NCBI GenBank assembly: GCA_928724745.1 | Contig: CAKMXJ010000016.1 | Location: 324,501-388,500 of the forward strand | Source: Anthracocystis setariae | Lineage: Eukaryota > Basidiomycota > Ustilaginomycetes > Ustilaginales > Ustilaginaceae | Reading direction: 5' to 3' | DNA: 64,000 nt | Shown here: one piece after another, positions 38,983 through 49,103 of the stretch | Layout: the number at the start of each line of letters is the position of its first letter | Position numbering within the stretch: the first letter of the stretch is position 1 | Position numbers and translations under genes: made by a program | The notes under the pieces: generated by a model | Database searches by the model: none | The model's input: the letters and a program-made list of their open reading frames with translations, nothing else | What the model was told of the DNA's origin: nothing

Positions 38983-39796
38983 GGTGTCGATGTGGTGTGA
39001 TGCGATCACAAATGAAAAGATTGGTGGCGGTCTGAACGAAACTGAGTGGTATCCTTGTCGAAAGAGACGCAGGCGGCTGAGGATAGCGACGTGCACGCAG
39101 AGGTTGAACAACGATGCCGCTAGAATGCGCTAGAATGCGTCTCGCCTGATGGGACTGTCAGGCGTAAGGTGTAGAATTGTAGCGAGAGCGAGGCGAAGAT
39201 GGGTGATGGAGGTGAGGGTTGAAGAAGCGCAAATTCAAGAAGCTCGAAGTAGCGCGTCAAAGCGACCGACGATAATGGATGGTCCGCGAGTGCGAGTGCG
39301 AAGGTCAAGTGCCAAAGCGAAAGCGAAGGCTCAACTGACTAATTTCCAATCCCACCTGAGCCGTGATCAGCAAGCAACTCTGTGGCCTCGAGCGCGCGAT
39401 TCTACACAGGAATAATCTTGAATCTTGAATCTCGAAATGCAAAAGAAGCAGCAGCAGCAGCAGCCATTGCTCGTCTCTTTTGCCCAATCAGGAGCCCGAC
39501 GTTTGCTCGACCCACTCTCGGCTCCGGCGACATTTCCGAAATTTTTCAACTTTTCACTGTGCATAGATCAGTGGCGTAACATCTTTGACATAATACCATT
39601 CCCTGAGCGCATGAAAGCTCAAAGCCCGTTGCTGCCACATAGAAGGGGGTACGGATAGCACCTGAGACAAGGCCACGATTCTACACGAGAGAATACTGGA
39701 CAGTTTCAATGAGCCCCAGTGTTGCAAATCAGAGGCAAGCAAGCGGATTCTACAAGCACAACTAGCTTCTTTATGGTTCTTTTTGGAAAGCGCAAA
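38983..39796. other. intergenic region between complex I subunit and Aha1 genes
   Basis: This holds the promoter of the complex I gene and the 3' region of the Aha1 gene. A CAG microsatellite lies near 39448-39464. No coding sequence recognised. Confidence 0.5.
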
Positions 39797-40870
39797 TCAC
39801 AAGATGGTGCCGAGGCTGTCAAACAAAACAAGAACAAGGCGCTATCGGTGTCAGTAAAAGTGGACAACGTTTGTAAGCATATTCTTGTTGTAGCATGACA
39901 CTTACCCCATCGACTTGAGACCACGGATGTAGTAGGTCTCGAGGTTCTTTTCTACGATCTCTTCGTCGCCCGATGGTGCACCACTGAGCACAAGCTCGAG
40001 CTTGGTAGAGTCCCCGCCCTCCGTGAGGTTGACTGCCAATGTACCGTGGTGGCCTTCCGGGAACTGAGGTGTACGCCACTTCTGAATGATCTGCTTTGGT
40101 GCATCGACGCTGATGATCTTGCCCGTCACGTTGCCACCAAACAGAGCAAAGTTGGCATCCGGCTTGGCATCGAACTGCGCTGGTGCTCGCGTCCACATGG
40201 GAATGCGCGAAGCGTTGGTGAGTAGATCCCAGAGATCGGAGATACTGATCGCCAGCTCGCTCGAGACACGTACGTCACTCGAGCTCGTCGATACGGCCTT
40301 CTTGGTCGATGGCGCAGACGAGGTACCAGCTGCAGAGCTAGAGGCGGCCGCATTTCCAGCGGCTGCTGTGTTGGTAGGAGTCGCTGCACCCGAAGTCGAT
40401 GCAGGGCTGTCGTGACCCAGATCCTTGGCATGCGCATCGATCAGGTTCTGGCGGAAGGCGTGGAAGACAGGGCGAAGCGAAGGTGCGAGTTGCTTGCGCA
40501 CCGCATCGTACAGCTGGTTGGTCTCTGCAGATGACTTGGTCGACATCTCGGTCTCGAATCGGTACTCGTCGCCTTCGTCTTCCACCTCGTGGCTCACTTC
40601 TGGGAAGGTGATGGTGCCGCTAGCCTCGGTTCCGTCGTCAGAGGCGCCAGACCAGGCATACGTGATGGAGCAGTCGTAGATGGTAATGAGCTTACCCTTT
40701 CGGTTTCCGAGCTCGACGTCTCCTTCAAACGATGAGAGCCGGTCCACTTTGACGTGACCGTCCTTGCCGACCGTCACCGTCTTGCCAACCGTAGCATCGG
40801 TGATGTGTTTCTTGGCCCAGGGCGTGCAGCCCTTGGTCTTCCAGTGGTAGTGCTTGTTCCAGGTCGACAT
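39797..40870 (-). CDS. AHA1: Aha1, activator of Hsp90 ATPase, with a tiny last exon
   Basis: This co-chaperone binds the Hsp90 middle domain and stimulates its ATPase. The coding sequence is complement(join(39797-39815, 39906-40870)), 327 aa. The start at 40870 gives MSTWNKHYHWKTKGC, the conserved beginning. The N-terminal domain (1-150) includes WAKKHI and GE-LGNRKGKLITIYDCSITY-like segments. A Ser/Ala/Pro-rich linker spans about 160-205. The C-terminal AHSA1 domain follows (about 210-327), with SELAISISDLWDLLT, a W-RAPAQF block and KWR. Reading straight through stops at a TAA that lies inside a GTAAGT donor. Splicing a 90 bp intron (acceptor TTTGACAG) instead adds seven codons ending LGTIL, which matches the conserved end of the family. 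Confidence 0.88.
39816..39905 (-). other. intron before the last Aha1 exon
   Basis: Minus-strand donor GTAAGT at 39905-39900 and acceptor TTTGACAG at 39816. The final exon has 19 bases, stop included. A possible branch site (TTTACTGACA) lies about 45 bases before the acceptor. Confidence 0.75.
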
Positions 40871-43125
40871 AATCTTGTTGAGGCGCTTACTGTTCGTGTC
40901 TATGCTCGAGAAGGCAAGGATTGTGAAGTGCCGTATGCAAAGGTTGGTCGAGAGGAGAGCAATGGACAATTGCACGGATCACGCCAAGCTCCCTAAAGAT
41001 AACCAACTACAACAAGCGCCGAGGTGGAGTTAATGCCTGCACTGTCCACGACGACTCGTTCCATATGCAACATTTCCCACAACAGTCCTTCTCGGAATTT
41101 GCCAGAAGCTATCCACAAAATGCGTGTCGTGCGAAAAATAAGCATCTCCGCAACCCGCAAAAGGGAAAATAAAAAGGCTTCGAGATATGCAGCAAGTGTT
41201 GATCTAACAAGAGCCAACCCGCGCTCGTGGTTTTGTCTCGGTGACGGTACAGCTCCAATGCATCACCGTCGCCTGGCGACATTTTCAAGCCATGTCAAAC
41301 TCTTTCGGGCATGCTCTGAGCTTGGCAGGAAACATCGAATCCTGGCGACCTTGTTTGGCAGTATTGCCAACATCGAGGAAAAAAGTGATGGGCAGCTGCA
41401 GGATCAAACATGTGCCTCGATGAGAGCAGTGGGGGACACGGGACAATCTCGTAGCTGATTCATGCCGAGTGGCGGGGCGCAGCTCAATCCTGCTCGAATT
41501 CTGCCTCTGATCGCCGGTGACTCTCATTCCGTATCATCACTACTACTCTAATACAACAAGGGTCAGAACGGCTCAGTACAGGGTCCCCGTCGCAGATGCG
41601 GCTTTTCGTCAGCTTCCACGTGTTGCGTTGTCCTTGAACAGCGACGGTGTAGCTTGGCAGGTTCGGTTAGGCAGACATATCTGTATTTAATGAGTGGCAA
41701 ACTCGCCGGTGTGCTCAGCCCGTTCCTCCGCGATCGACCATTGACTCGCCGCCTATACGCGAGCTGCTTTGTGACATCCACCCCTTTCCGGCCCACCTCG
41801 ATGGATCCTTACTCTTCCAGCTTGCCACCAACATGGTCGCCGTCGCATTGATTCCAGTCACAGTTCAGGTCCCGGACTTAAGGTGCTCTGCGCGGTTCAA
41901 TGCGACGGAAGGGCTTTCGTAGTTTCAGTCAGGCAAGGCGACGCTGCTCGAAAGCGGATCTTGTTCCGGCGTGCAAAGAGGGAGAGCTCGATGCGTGGCT
42001 GTGTGGCCTCTCATTGCTTTCATGCGTCGCCATTTGGCTGTTTCGTTGGGCTTCCGGGCCAGGTCGAGTCCCCCTGGGGAGCGTTGGTGGCACCCGACAT
42101 CGGCACACAACACCTCAGAACAAGGTCAATCGAGGAAACTTCGGGACAATTCAATCCAGTTCCGGAGCGCCGAGAGAGTCGAGCTGGCACAGCTGCCGTG
42201 TACGTACGTCGTTATTTTCAATCAAGGCTGCCAAAGCTAGCGCAATTCACACCTTTGGGGTTGCGGCTGCACTCAAACAAGTACCGTTGGAACGTCGTTC
42301 TGCATCGCATGTCGATTTCGTTTGACCGCCGCCTTTCTCCGCGCTTGCGCGCCTCGCGCAGTCCTATGCTCGCACAAATTTCTCGACATGATCAGGTGCA
42401 CACCTCCACGCCGACACTGTGGTTCGCTGGAACTCCCGAAGCCATACAGCCGATGAGGACTCCGGGTTCAATTTCGTCATAGGCGAGCTCATGGGGTCTA
42501 GAATTCTTTCTCTTTGACGCTCGACTTTGTACGTCCTTTGTCAATGAATCCGTCTTTTGCGCACAAGATCGGAAGGGAAAAAAGCCCTTAGGGCCAGGGA
42601 AGGATCGTTCTTGCCCGTGAACCTCGCCGGTAAGCTAACGGGGATCTCTTGCTCGAACAACGAGCGTCAGCTTGAATCTGAGAGCCCGTCTGGTCATTGT
42701 TTGTCGAGGCAGATCAACCGAAAAGGTTTCGTAGGAGAGGACTGTCAGAATGCATCTTTTGTACCACTCCGGGTTCCTCTCTTCTTCCGCTATGCAAAGA
42801 ACCCCGTCGTACGTCAGAGGGGCCCCCGGTCACTTGAAAACCTGCTTAATGGGCGAGAGGTATAAATATAGCTTGTTTGCAGTTAACAAGTGGCAAAAAA
42901 GACAGCCTAGGCTTCTCGATTTCCTACCGGTGCTCTGGATCAAGATATCCTACCTTGAGCTGCGAATTCGGACTGAAGAGACGGCAAAGTTCTCGAACAA
43001 CTATCAGGAGACGGGCTTGAGCAGCATCCGCATTCACCATCCAGATACATGACCCGACCCGACCTTTCCTTTCGAGCTCGCCGATCGTTTCTGCGCTTCG
43101 CGACCTCCACCAAACTCCGAATACC
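40871..43125. other. long intergenic region between Aha1 and bZIP genes
   Basis: These 2.25 kb have no frame with recognisable protein features. The part next to 40870 is the Aha1 promoter. The rest probably forms a long promoter and leader for the bZIP gene, as is common for fungal regulators. No tRNA or transposon ends were seen. Confidence 0.5.
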
Positions 43126-44874
43126 ATGACCTTCACAGACAGGGACCAACGCCAATCGCATCACGCAAACACATGGCCAACTGACGATCTGCTCGGTCTT
43201 GGCATCGACCTGTCGACGTGGCAGACGGGTGGACCATCTTCCGAATGCAGGTTATCGTCCGAGAGCCAAAGCGGAGAAACGAGTGGCAGCCAAAGCTTTG
43301 GAACAGGTGCGAGTGATGCAGAAAGCGGCGAACACGGTCAGTCGCATCACAGCGATTCGCCGCCTTCGGACGGTCTTAGAATGGCGGCCAATCGGACTGG
43401 CGCGTCGGCTACGACACCTAATGCAAGAGCGAGTCGCATGTTCCGCGAAAGGCGCAAGGAGCGCGAAAGGGTGCTGCGAGAGACGATTGCCGAATTGGCC
43501 GAACGCAATGCTCGTCTGGAGGCCTTGCTTTTGCGTCACGGCATCGTCCCGCCCGTGGCTGCCACCTTGCAGCACGATCTGAGCCTTGACCGGTCGCAAC
43601 GAAGAGGTGGACCACCCATCCACATTCCCGGCGTCACTGCGAGGAGACCACCACTCCCCACCCCATCTGTGATCGAAGCGGGAATTCCTTCGCATCAAGC
43701 TTTGAATCATCCAAGCGGACTCGCAAGTCAAGCAAGCTCCTCGTTTGACGATTCGCGCCCGTTCACTTTCGGTGCACATCACACCTCGGTACCAACAGGA
43801 GTTGCTTCAGCGAGTCCACAGCCAGACCCATGTTCGGTGGGCAGCTCAGTAGGTTAATGACCATGCTCGTTCACTGCTTGCGAAAGGTTAACTGATTAGG
43901 TTCTCGTATGGTGGTTTGACGATCAACAGTGCTGCACTCCGCAACAAGCGGATTATATCTTGGGATCGTACTTTTCGGATCCTGCATCCGCCCAAAGGCG
44001 TCATCAACGGCCGACGGCTTGGTCCGGCATCAATACTAGCGCAGCGGGGGACCAGTTGCCAGCTGAACAGCACCATCATCCAGTTCGGCTCGATTCGTAC
44101 AGGTCGGTGAATCCTGGCGCCGTGGACGCAGGTCACAGTCACAACCGTGCACCGTCAGACTCGATTCTACTGGCAAGGATGCCCATGTTGACGCCAGCTG
44201 AGCATCGCATCATCGCTGCTCGAGGAGGAAACAACTGGAACGACCCCGTTCATACGACTGCTGCGAGTGAGGCAGAAAGCGGTGCATCTTCAGGACATGC
44301 CCAATCTGCACCGTTACGTTCGGAACCGCAATCTTTGCTGGAAGCCTACTTCCCACATCCGAGATTGCAGCTAGGTCAACGAGATCCGCGACTGTTTCCT
44401 CCTGGCATGGCTATGAGCCCTACTGCAGACGTGACCATGTCGCATGCGGGACCCTCGGCCTTGATGGGACAGAACCGGTCGCCTGAGCATCCGCACCATC
44501 TTGGTGCATTTGCCTCTGATCTCGTACGAAGGAGTGCTGCGGGGCAACCCACGAATACGCTGTCGCCTCCTGGCATGTCGAGTGTGAACTGGTCGCCCGC
44601 AACAAGTCTGCGCGAACAAGCGCACCCGACGCCGTCGCCGAGCCAAGCCTTCCTGCATCCCGAACGAAGACAGTTGCCGGCATCGTTTCCGGTAGGACCA
44701 CCTCTGCCTGGTCGCTCGGACACTGGTTCCGAGAGCCAATCGGCGGGCGATGTGGGTCGATCGTACATGGCATCAAGCCCACTCGAAGACGGAGACCAGG
44801 AGCAAAGTGTCTGCGCGTCGTGTGCTGGTTTGCATCGAGGGATCCGAGCACGGCGGAGGAGCTGGGGGATGTGA
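43126..44874 (+). CDS. bZIP transcription factor, two exons
   Basis: The proposed coding sequence joins 43126-43848 and 43930-44874 (about 555 aa). A basic leucine-zipper region lies near residues 96-145: the basic part NARASRMFRERRKERER has the invariant N-x7-R pattern, followed by a short zipper (L-x6-L repeats through LAERNARLEALLLRHG). The rest is low complexity, rich in Ser, Pro, Gln and His, with no other domain seen. The 81 bp intron uses donor GTAGGT and acceptor CAACAG and avoids in-frame stops at 43855 and 43897. A second pair, GTTAAT at 43853 with AACAAG at 43948, also keeps the frame and cannot be excluded. Target genes are unknown. The short zipper suggests a small fungal bZIP of unclear subfamily. 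Confidence 0.72.
43849..43929 (+). other. intron in bZIP gene
   Basis: Donor GTAGGT, acceptor GATCAACAG, and a branch-like AACTGATT about 35 bases before the acceptor. Both flanking exons are in the same frame and the 81 bp length keeps it. Confidence 0.6.
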
Positions 44875-45111
44875 GGAGGTCGTTTGAGGGACAGCGCAGA
44901 CCGGAAGTTGAACGATTCGGCGCACCCTGGGTTCCAGAACCGAATAACGTCGAAGCGCTGGATGAGCGCACCCGCCTACATGCCTCGGACTTACACGGAT
45001 AGAGGCGGTGTAGACTGTCGTGACGCCTTGCTGTTTGCAAATATGTATCCTGATCCTTAGCTGTTGGTAGCCGTGTTGCAATGGATGTGTGTATTTCGTG
45101 ATTGGGTTGCG

Positions 45112-45678
45112 TCATGGATTGTTGGGTTTGGGGAGAGAGTCTGACTTTGACGTTGGTGCGGGGAGACTATTGTGTGGTAGTTGGATCTTCTTGTCTCCTC
45201 CTTGCTTCGTTGATGATGATGATGGCGAGGGTTTTTTCTTGACCACACCTAACAAGCTTGATGATTGAGCCTTACGTTTCTTCTTTGGTGGCTGCTGCTG
45301 TGGTGGTTGTTGTTGGGTACCTTCGTCTGATCGAGTAAGATTTCTCGCTTCGTCCGCACCCTTTATCGAAGCATTAGTTTTGACGACTTTAGCGCTCCTA
45401 AAAACCTTCAACTCCTCCTGTTCCCTCCTCCTCCTCTCCGCCTCCTCCCTCTCCCTCTCTTGCTCCACCTGGGCTAGGAAGTCAGACTCGCCCTCATCAA
45501 TTCCTCGAAACTGATTCGTAAGCTTGTACTTCTCCTCCACCTTTGCCTCCTTCTCCTCCCGATTCTGCTGCAACCGCTCGTACAAACTGCGTGCATCATA
45601 CTCCCCCTCCCCTACCCCAGAAGACGAAGACGAAGACAAAGCCGAGGCGGATACAAACCGCGATGCCCCACCAATCAT
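45112..45678 (-). CDS. NIP30/PSME3IP1 (FAM192A) family protein
   Basis: This 188 aa protein has the conserved N-terminal NIP30 domain. RFVS lies near the start, followed by YDARSLYERLQQNREEKEAKVEEKYKLTNQFRGIDEGESDFL, which closely follows the human FAM192A/PIP30 pattern. In animals this protein binds the proteasome activator PA28-gamma in the nucleus; whether this fungus has that partner is unknown. A coiled-coil, Glu/Arg-rich segment (about 85-115) is followed by a Lys/Pro-rich tail with a basic PPKKKRKA stretch that looks like a nuclear localisation signal. The start at 45678 was preferred over an upstream start at 45819 because the extra residues include a poly-Thr run encoded by a microsatellite and precede the conserved domain. 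Confidence 0.78.
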   Translation of the reverse strand: MIGGASRFVSASALSSSSSSGVGEGEYDARSLYERLQQNREEKEAKVEEKYKLTNQFRGIDEGESDFLAQVEQEREREEAERRRREQEELKVFRSAKVVKTNASIKGADEARNLTRSDEGTQQQPPQQQPPKKKRKAQSSSLLGVVKKKPSPSSSSTKQGGDKKIQLPHNSLPAPTSKSDSLPKPNNP

Positions 45679-46218
45679 CTTACCTTTATGTAAATCCAAG
45701 GTAGTAGTAGTAGTAGTAGTAGTAGTAGCGGTGAAGGTGCGAAAAACAAGCTTCAAAAAAAAGGGAGACTCCGAAAATTGCCCCCTTTCCCCCACCACCA
45801 CAACCTCCACCTCACTCACTCAAACTTGTCTCAACCGCACACAGACACATATCCATACAACAAGAGAGAAAGAAAACAAAACACAACGCCGACATTGCTT
45901 GGGAGCCAAGGTGGGAGAAACAACAATGATAGGGACATGAGGAGAGGGGGAGAAAACTAACATGCATGGAGATGAGGGGGGAGGGGGAGGGGGACGAGAT
46001 TGTGGCGGCAATCTGTGTACATTGTAATGGATGTGGAACTTGATTGGGCGGCGACTGACTGTTTGACACTCGACCCCAGCCTCCATCCAGCCCAGAAATT
46101 GGAGGGGGCGGGGTGGGGTCTGCAAACTTACCTTTTTGTATAGGAGAAAAAGACCGAGCGAACGGTCGTGGTATCGAGAAGCATGCTATGGGTTCAATGC
46201 GATCGGGTTGGGACGAGT
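45679..46218. other. intergenic, two minus-strand genes
   Basis: This holds the promoter of the NIP30-like gene and the 3' region of the importin alpha gene. It contains a TAG microsatellite. No coding sequence recognised. Confidence 0.5.
45701..45728. repeat. TAG microsatellite
   Basis: Nine GTA/TAG units, 23 bp upstream of the chosen NIP30-like start. Confidence 0.9.
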
Positions 46219-47856
46219 CTACTGCTGCATGCCGTTGGAGGGAGCAAAGTTGAATCCGCCCTGGGGGGCATTCAGGTCGCTCTGGAAGGCAAAGGCACCG
46301 GTCTCGTCCACCTGCGTGGCACCCAAGCCCGTCTCTTCAGCCTCATCATCTGGGAAGTATTTGTCCATAATGTAGAAGCACTTTTTGTAGATGTCCAGGT
46401 TCTCGTGGTGCTGCAAGTTGTGGATGGCCACCATGCCTCCGCACTCTTCGATGTTGAGCGCATACGCGTTGGGCACATCGCCGCCGGCGGCCTGACGGTC
46501 CATCTCTCCTACCTTCAAGATGTTCTCCAAGCCGTCCAGCGCCACCTGGATGATCTTGTTGTCGCCGCTCATCAACAGATCGCAGAGTGGCTTGATGCAT
46601 CCCTGCGAGACGAGGTAGCGGATCTGCTGAGGCTCGGAAAGCGCACCGGAAGTGGTGTTAGAGATGGCCCAGCAAGCCTCCTTTTTGGTCTTAAAGTCGG
46701 CGTTCTGGAGGATGTCGATGAGGGGAGGGATGATGTTGGCATCGATCACGGCTTGGATTTGCTGGGTAGAGCCGGCGGTGATGTTGGAGATGGTCCAACA
46801 GGCTTCCTTGCGGATGCCCTCCTTGGGGGAAGAGAGGAGCGAAAGGAGTGGTGGCAGAGCACCGGACGAGATGATGACCTGGGTCTGGTAGTCGTCACCG
46901 GTGACAATGTTACCGACGGAGCGGAGAGCAGGTGTCTGGACGGCTGTGGAAGGGTGAGTGAGGAGGTCGACGAGACGACGGCAGACGCCGGACTCGATGA
47001 CACCCTGAATCTTTTCGTTGGCACCGTCGGAGAGGTACGAGATAGCCCAGCAAGCGTCGATGAGCACCTCGTCGTCCATCGAATAGATAAGCCGGGTGAG
47101 AACGCCGAGAGCCGGCGACACCATGGCCCAGTCAGGCTGGGGGTTTTTACCACGGCAGAAGTTGGAGAGAGTCCAGGTGGCGTTACGAAGCATGCTCTGC
47201 TTGTGGTTTTCGCTAAGGAGGGCGATCAAGGGTCGCATTGCACCTGCCTGAAGCACATAGTCACGGCACTTGGGGCTGTCACCGGCAATGTTGCCGAGAG
47301 CCCAGACGGCCTGCTCACGGACATCGAGAACGGGCGAAGAGAGAAGCTCGATAAAGACAGGCACGGCACCCTCGTTGATGACGACCTGAGTGTGGTCCGA
47401 AGTACCGGAAGCGATGTTGGTAAGCGCCCAAGCGGCCTCGAACTGGATCATGCTGTGAGGACTCCTGAGGAATTCGACGAAGCGGGGGACGACACCAGCA
47501 GCGATGACACGCTCGATGGGTGGGTTCTTCTCCTTGGAGAGCAGCTTGCGGAACTTGGTGGTGGCGTCGAGCTGACGATCAAGGTTGTCGCTGAGGGCAT
47601 CTTGGATCATGTTTGGAAGCTGATCGGCAAGATGGGCATCGATGGCGCTGGATTGGGCATCGTCATCGTCGGAATCGGCAGCGTCGGTGTCATCGCCAAT
47701 GTTGAGGTTTCTGCGCTTTGCCATGGACTCTTGGCGCTTCTGACGACGAATCTCGACCTGAGCCTCTTCACGCCTCCTGCGAAGCTCGTCCTGCTTGAAC
47801 ACACCCTTTGCCTTGTAGTTGTCTTGACGACGCGACATATCACGGAGCCCAGACAT
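46219..47856 (-). CDS. SRP1: importin subunit alpha (karyopherin alpha)
   Basis: This 545 aa adaptor binds classical nuclear localisation signals and importin beta. The N-terminal importin-beta-binding domain is basic ([42 protein letters not shown]). About ten armadillo repeats follow (about 85-500) with the typical W..N pairs that line the cargo groove: [69 protein letters not shown] and [12 protein letters not shown]. The C-terminal tail is short and acidic then Gln-rich. Length equals that of yeast Srp1 (542 aa). The start ATG at 47856 gives [13 protein letters not shown]. The open frame on the opposite strand is a codon-bias shadow. Confidence 0.95.
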   Translation of the reverse strand: MSGLRDMSRRQDNYKAKGVFKQDELRRRREEAQVEIRRQKRQESMAKRRNLNIGDDTDAADSDDDDAQSSAIDAHLADQLPNMIQDALSDNLDRQLDATTKFRKLLSKEKNPPIERVIAAGVVPRFVEFLRSPHSMIQFEAAWALTNIASGTSDHTQVVINEGAVPVFIELLSSPVLDVREQAVWALGNIAGDSPKCRDYVLQAGAMRPLIALLSENHKQSMLRNATWTLSNFCRGKNPQPDWAMVSPALGVLTRLIYSMDDEVLIDACWAISYLSDGANEKIQGVIESGVCRRLVDLLTHPSTAVQTPALRSVGNIVTGDDYQTQVIISSGALPPLLSLLSSPKEGIRKEACWTISNITAGSTQQIQAVIDANIIPPLIDILQNADFKTKKEACWAISNTTSGALSEPQQIRYLVSQGCIKPLCDLLMSGDNKIIQVALDGLENILKVGEMDRQAAGGDVPNAYALNIEECGGMVAIHNLQHHENLDIYKKCFYIMDKYFPDDEAEETGLGATQVDETGAFAFQSDLNAPQGGFNFAPSNGMQQ

Positions 47857-49103
47857 GATGACTAGAGTTGTGGCGGAGAGAAGCTTGGACTAGGTCGCGT
47901 ATAGCCGAGATGCGAATGCGAAAGCGAATGCGGATTGTGACGTGGGACGGTAGGAAGGCGAGCGAAAGATCGAACCGTGTGGTCGCAGCAAGATGATGGA
48001 CAACTTGTGCGGATATGTAGAGAAGGTCTGCGAGCTAAAAGCGGAACAGATGTAGGTAAAGTCGAAAGGGAACAGGGAAACAAGGATGATGATGATGATG
48101 ATGATGATGTTAGAATGGAAGTAAGTGTGAAAGGGTGTGACGAGCTATTGAACGTTAGAGAGAAGCAATCGCATGCGCGCACTTCTGTGCTTTTGTGCTT
48201 TTGTGCTTTGTACTTTGGTTAGTTGATTGATTGATTGGTTGGTTGGTTGCTCACTCTCCGCACGCTGCAGCCGTGTTGGTTGGGTTGTATGTATCAAAAA
48301 GGTAAAAGAGAGGGCAGGCAGAGGGTTTTTTTAAAAAAAAAAAATGGAGATCAACACCTACGCTTCAGCAGCGCTGTACTGTATTAGAGCCAAGGCTAGC
48401 CAACAGTTGCAAACGCGCCTGCTTTGGCTTGTGTGTGTGGTCTGAATTCTAGAATTCAACTTTGAGTTTGGCCACATTTCAACTCGACAAAATCATTGAA
48501 ACGAAACATGAATTTATCGACGTTGAGCTTGCCTATCTCGATCGCCTCTTAGTAGCATGTTGTTCTTGGAAGATCTCACACAAGTGTAACCGGTTATTAA
48601 GTCATGTTAGATCTGTATCACCTCTTTGTCCGGAACATTGCCGCGGTCGGCCATCGTCCATCTGGCTGCAAAGCATCATGACAACACTCTCTTACCAAAT
48701 CAATCCGGCTTGTATGGAGTTGACCACAAGGAGGAGAAAGAGCAAACAAGAGACAAAGCAATAGTAGTCTGGATGGTATTGCTTCTCTGCTAGAGGCTGA
48801 GAAATTGCAAAGGATTATTGACTCGAGTTGGCTCGACTGGACGAATCACAAGACAACTACACTCACAATTCACCGCCCTCAGCATTGCAGTTTATAATAG
48901 TACAATAAAGCAAGCCTAATACCGGCCAAAATCCGGCCTTGTCACTCAGCCCCCTTCCCCCTTCCCCCTCCCCCCTCCCGCGATTCTATCCCATTCCTTT
49001 CCTTTTTTTTTCCTTGCCGCTCTCCATCTTCATATCAAACATCTGCAACGCCGCACCACAGGCATACAATGCAGTAGCAAACGCTACATCCCATCTAGCC
49101 AGG
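47857..49103. other. divergent intergenic region, importin alpha and RIB1 genes
   Basis: This contains the two promoters. Simple repeats include (GAT)n at 48084-48109, (TTGA/TTGG)n at 48219-48248 and an A run at 48333-48343. The RIB1 frame is open from 48939 but the residues upstream of 49104 look like leader. Nothing else recognised. Confidence 0.5.
48084..48109. repeat. GAT microsatellite
   Basis: Eight GAT units in the importin alpha promoter region. Confidence 0.9.

Noticed and set aside
36979..39000. 673-codon open frame antisense to the complex I 75 kDa gene
   Set aside because: The sense protein is unmistakable. The opposite frame is the same codon-bias artefact.
41883..42482. 199-codon frame between Aha1 and the bZIP gene
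   Set aside because: Competing frames of similar length overlap it, and no domain, signal or splice logic supports coding.
46168..47865. 565-codon open frame antisense to importin alpha
   Set aside because: Shadow of a repeat-rich coding sequence with strong codon bias.
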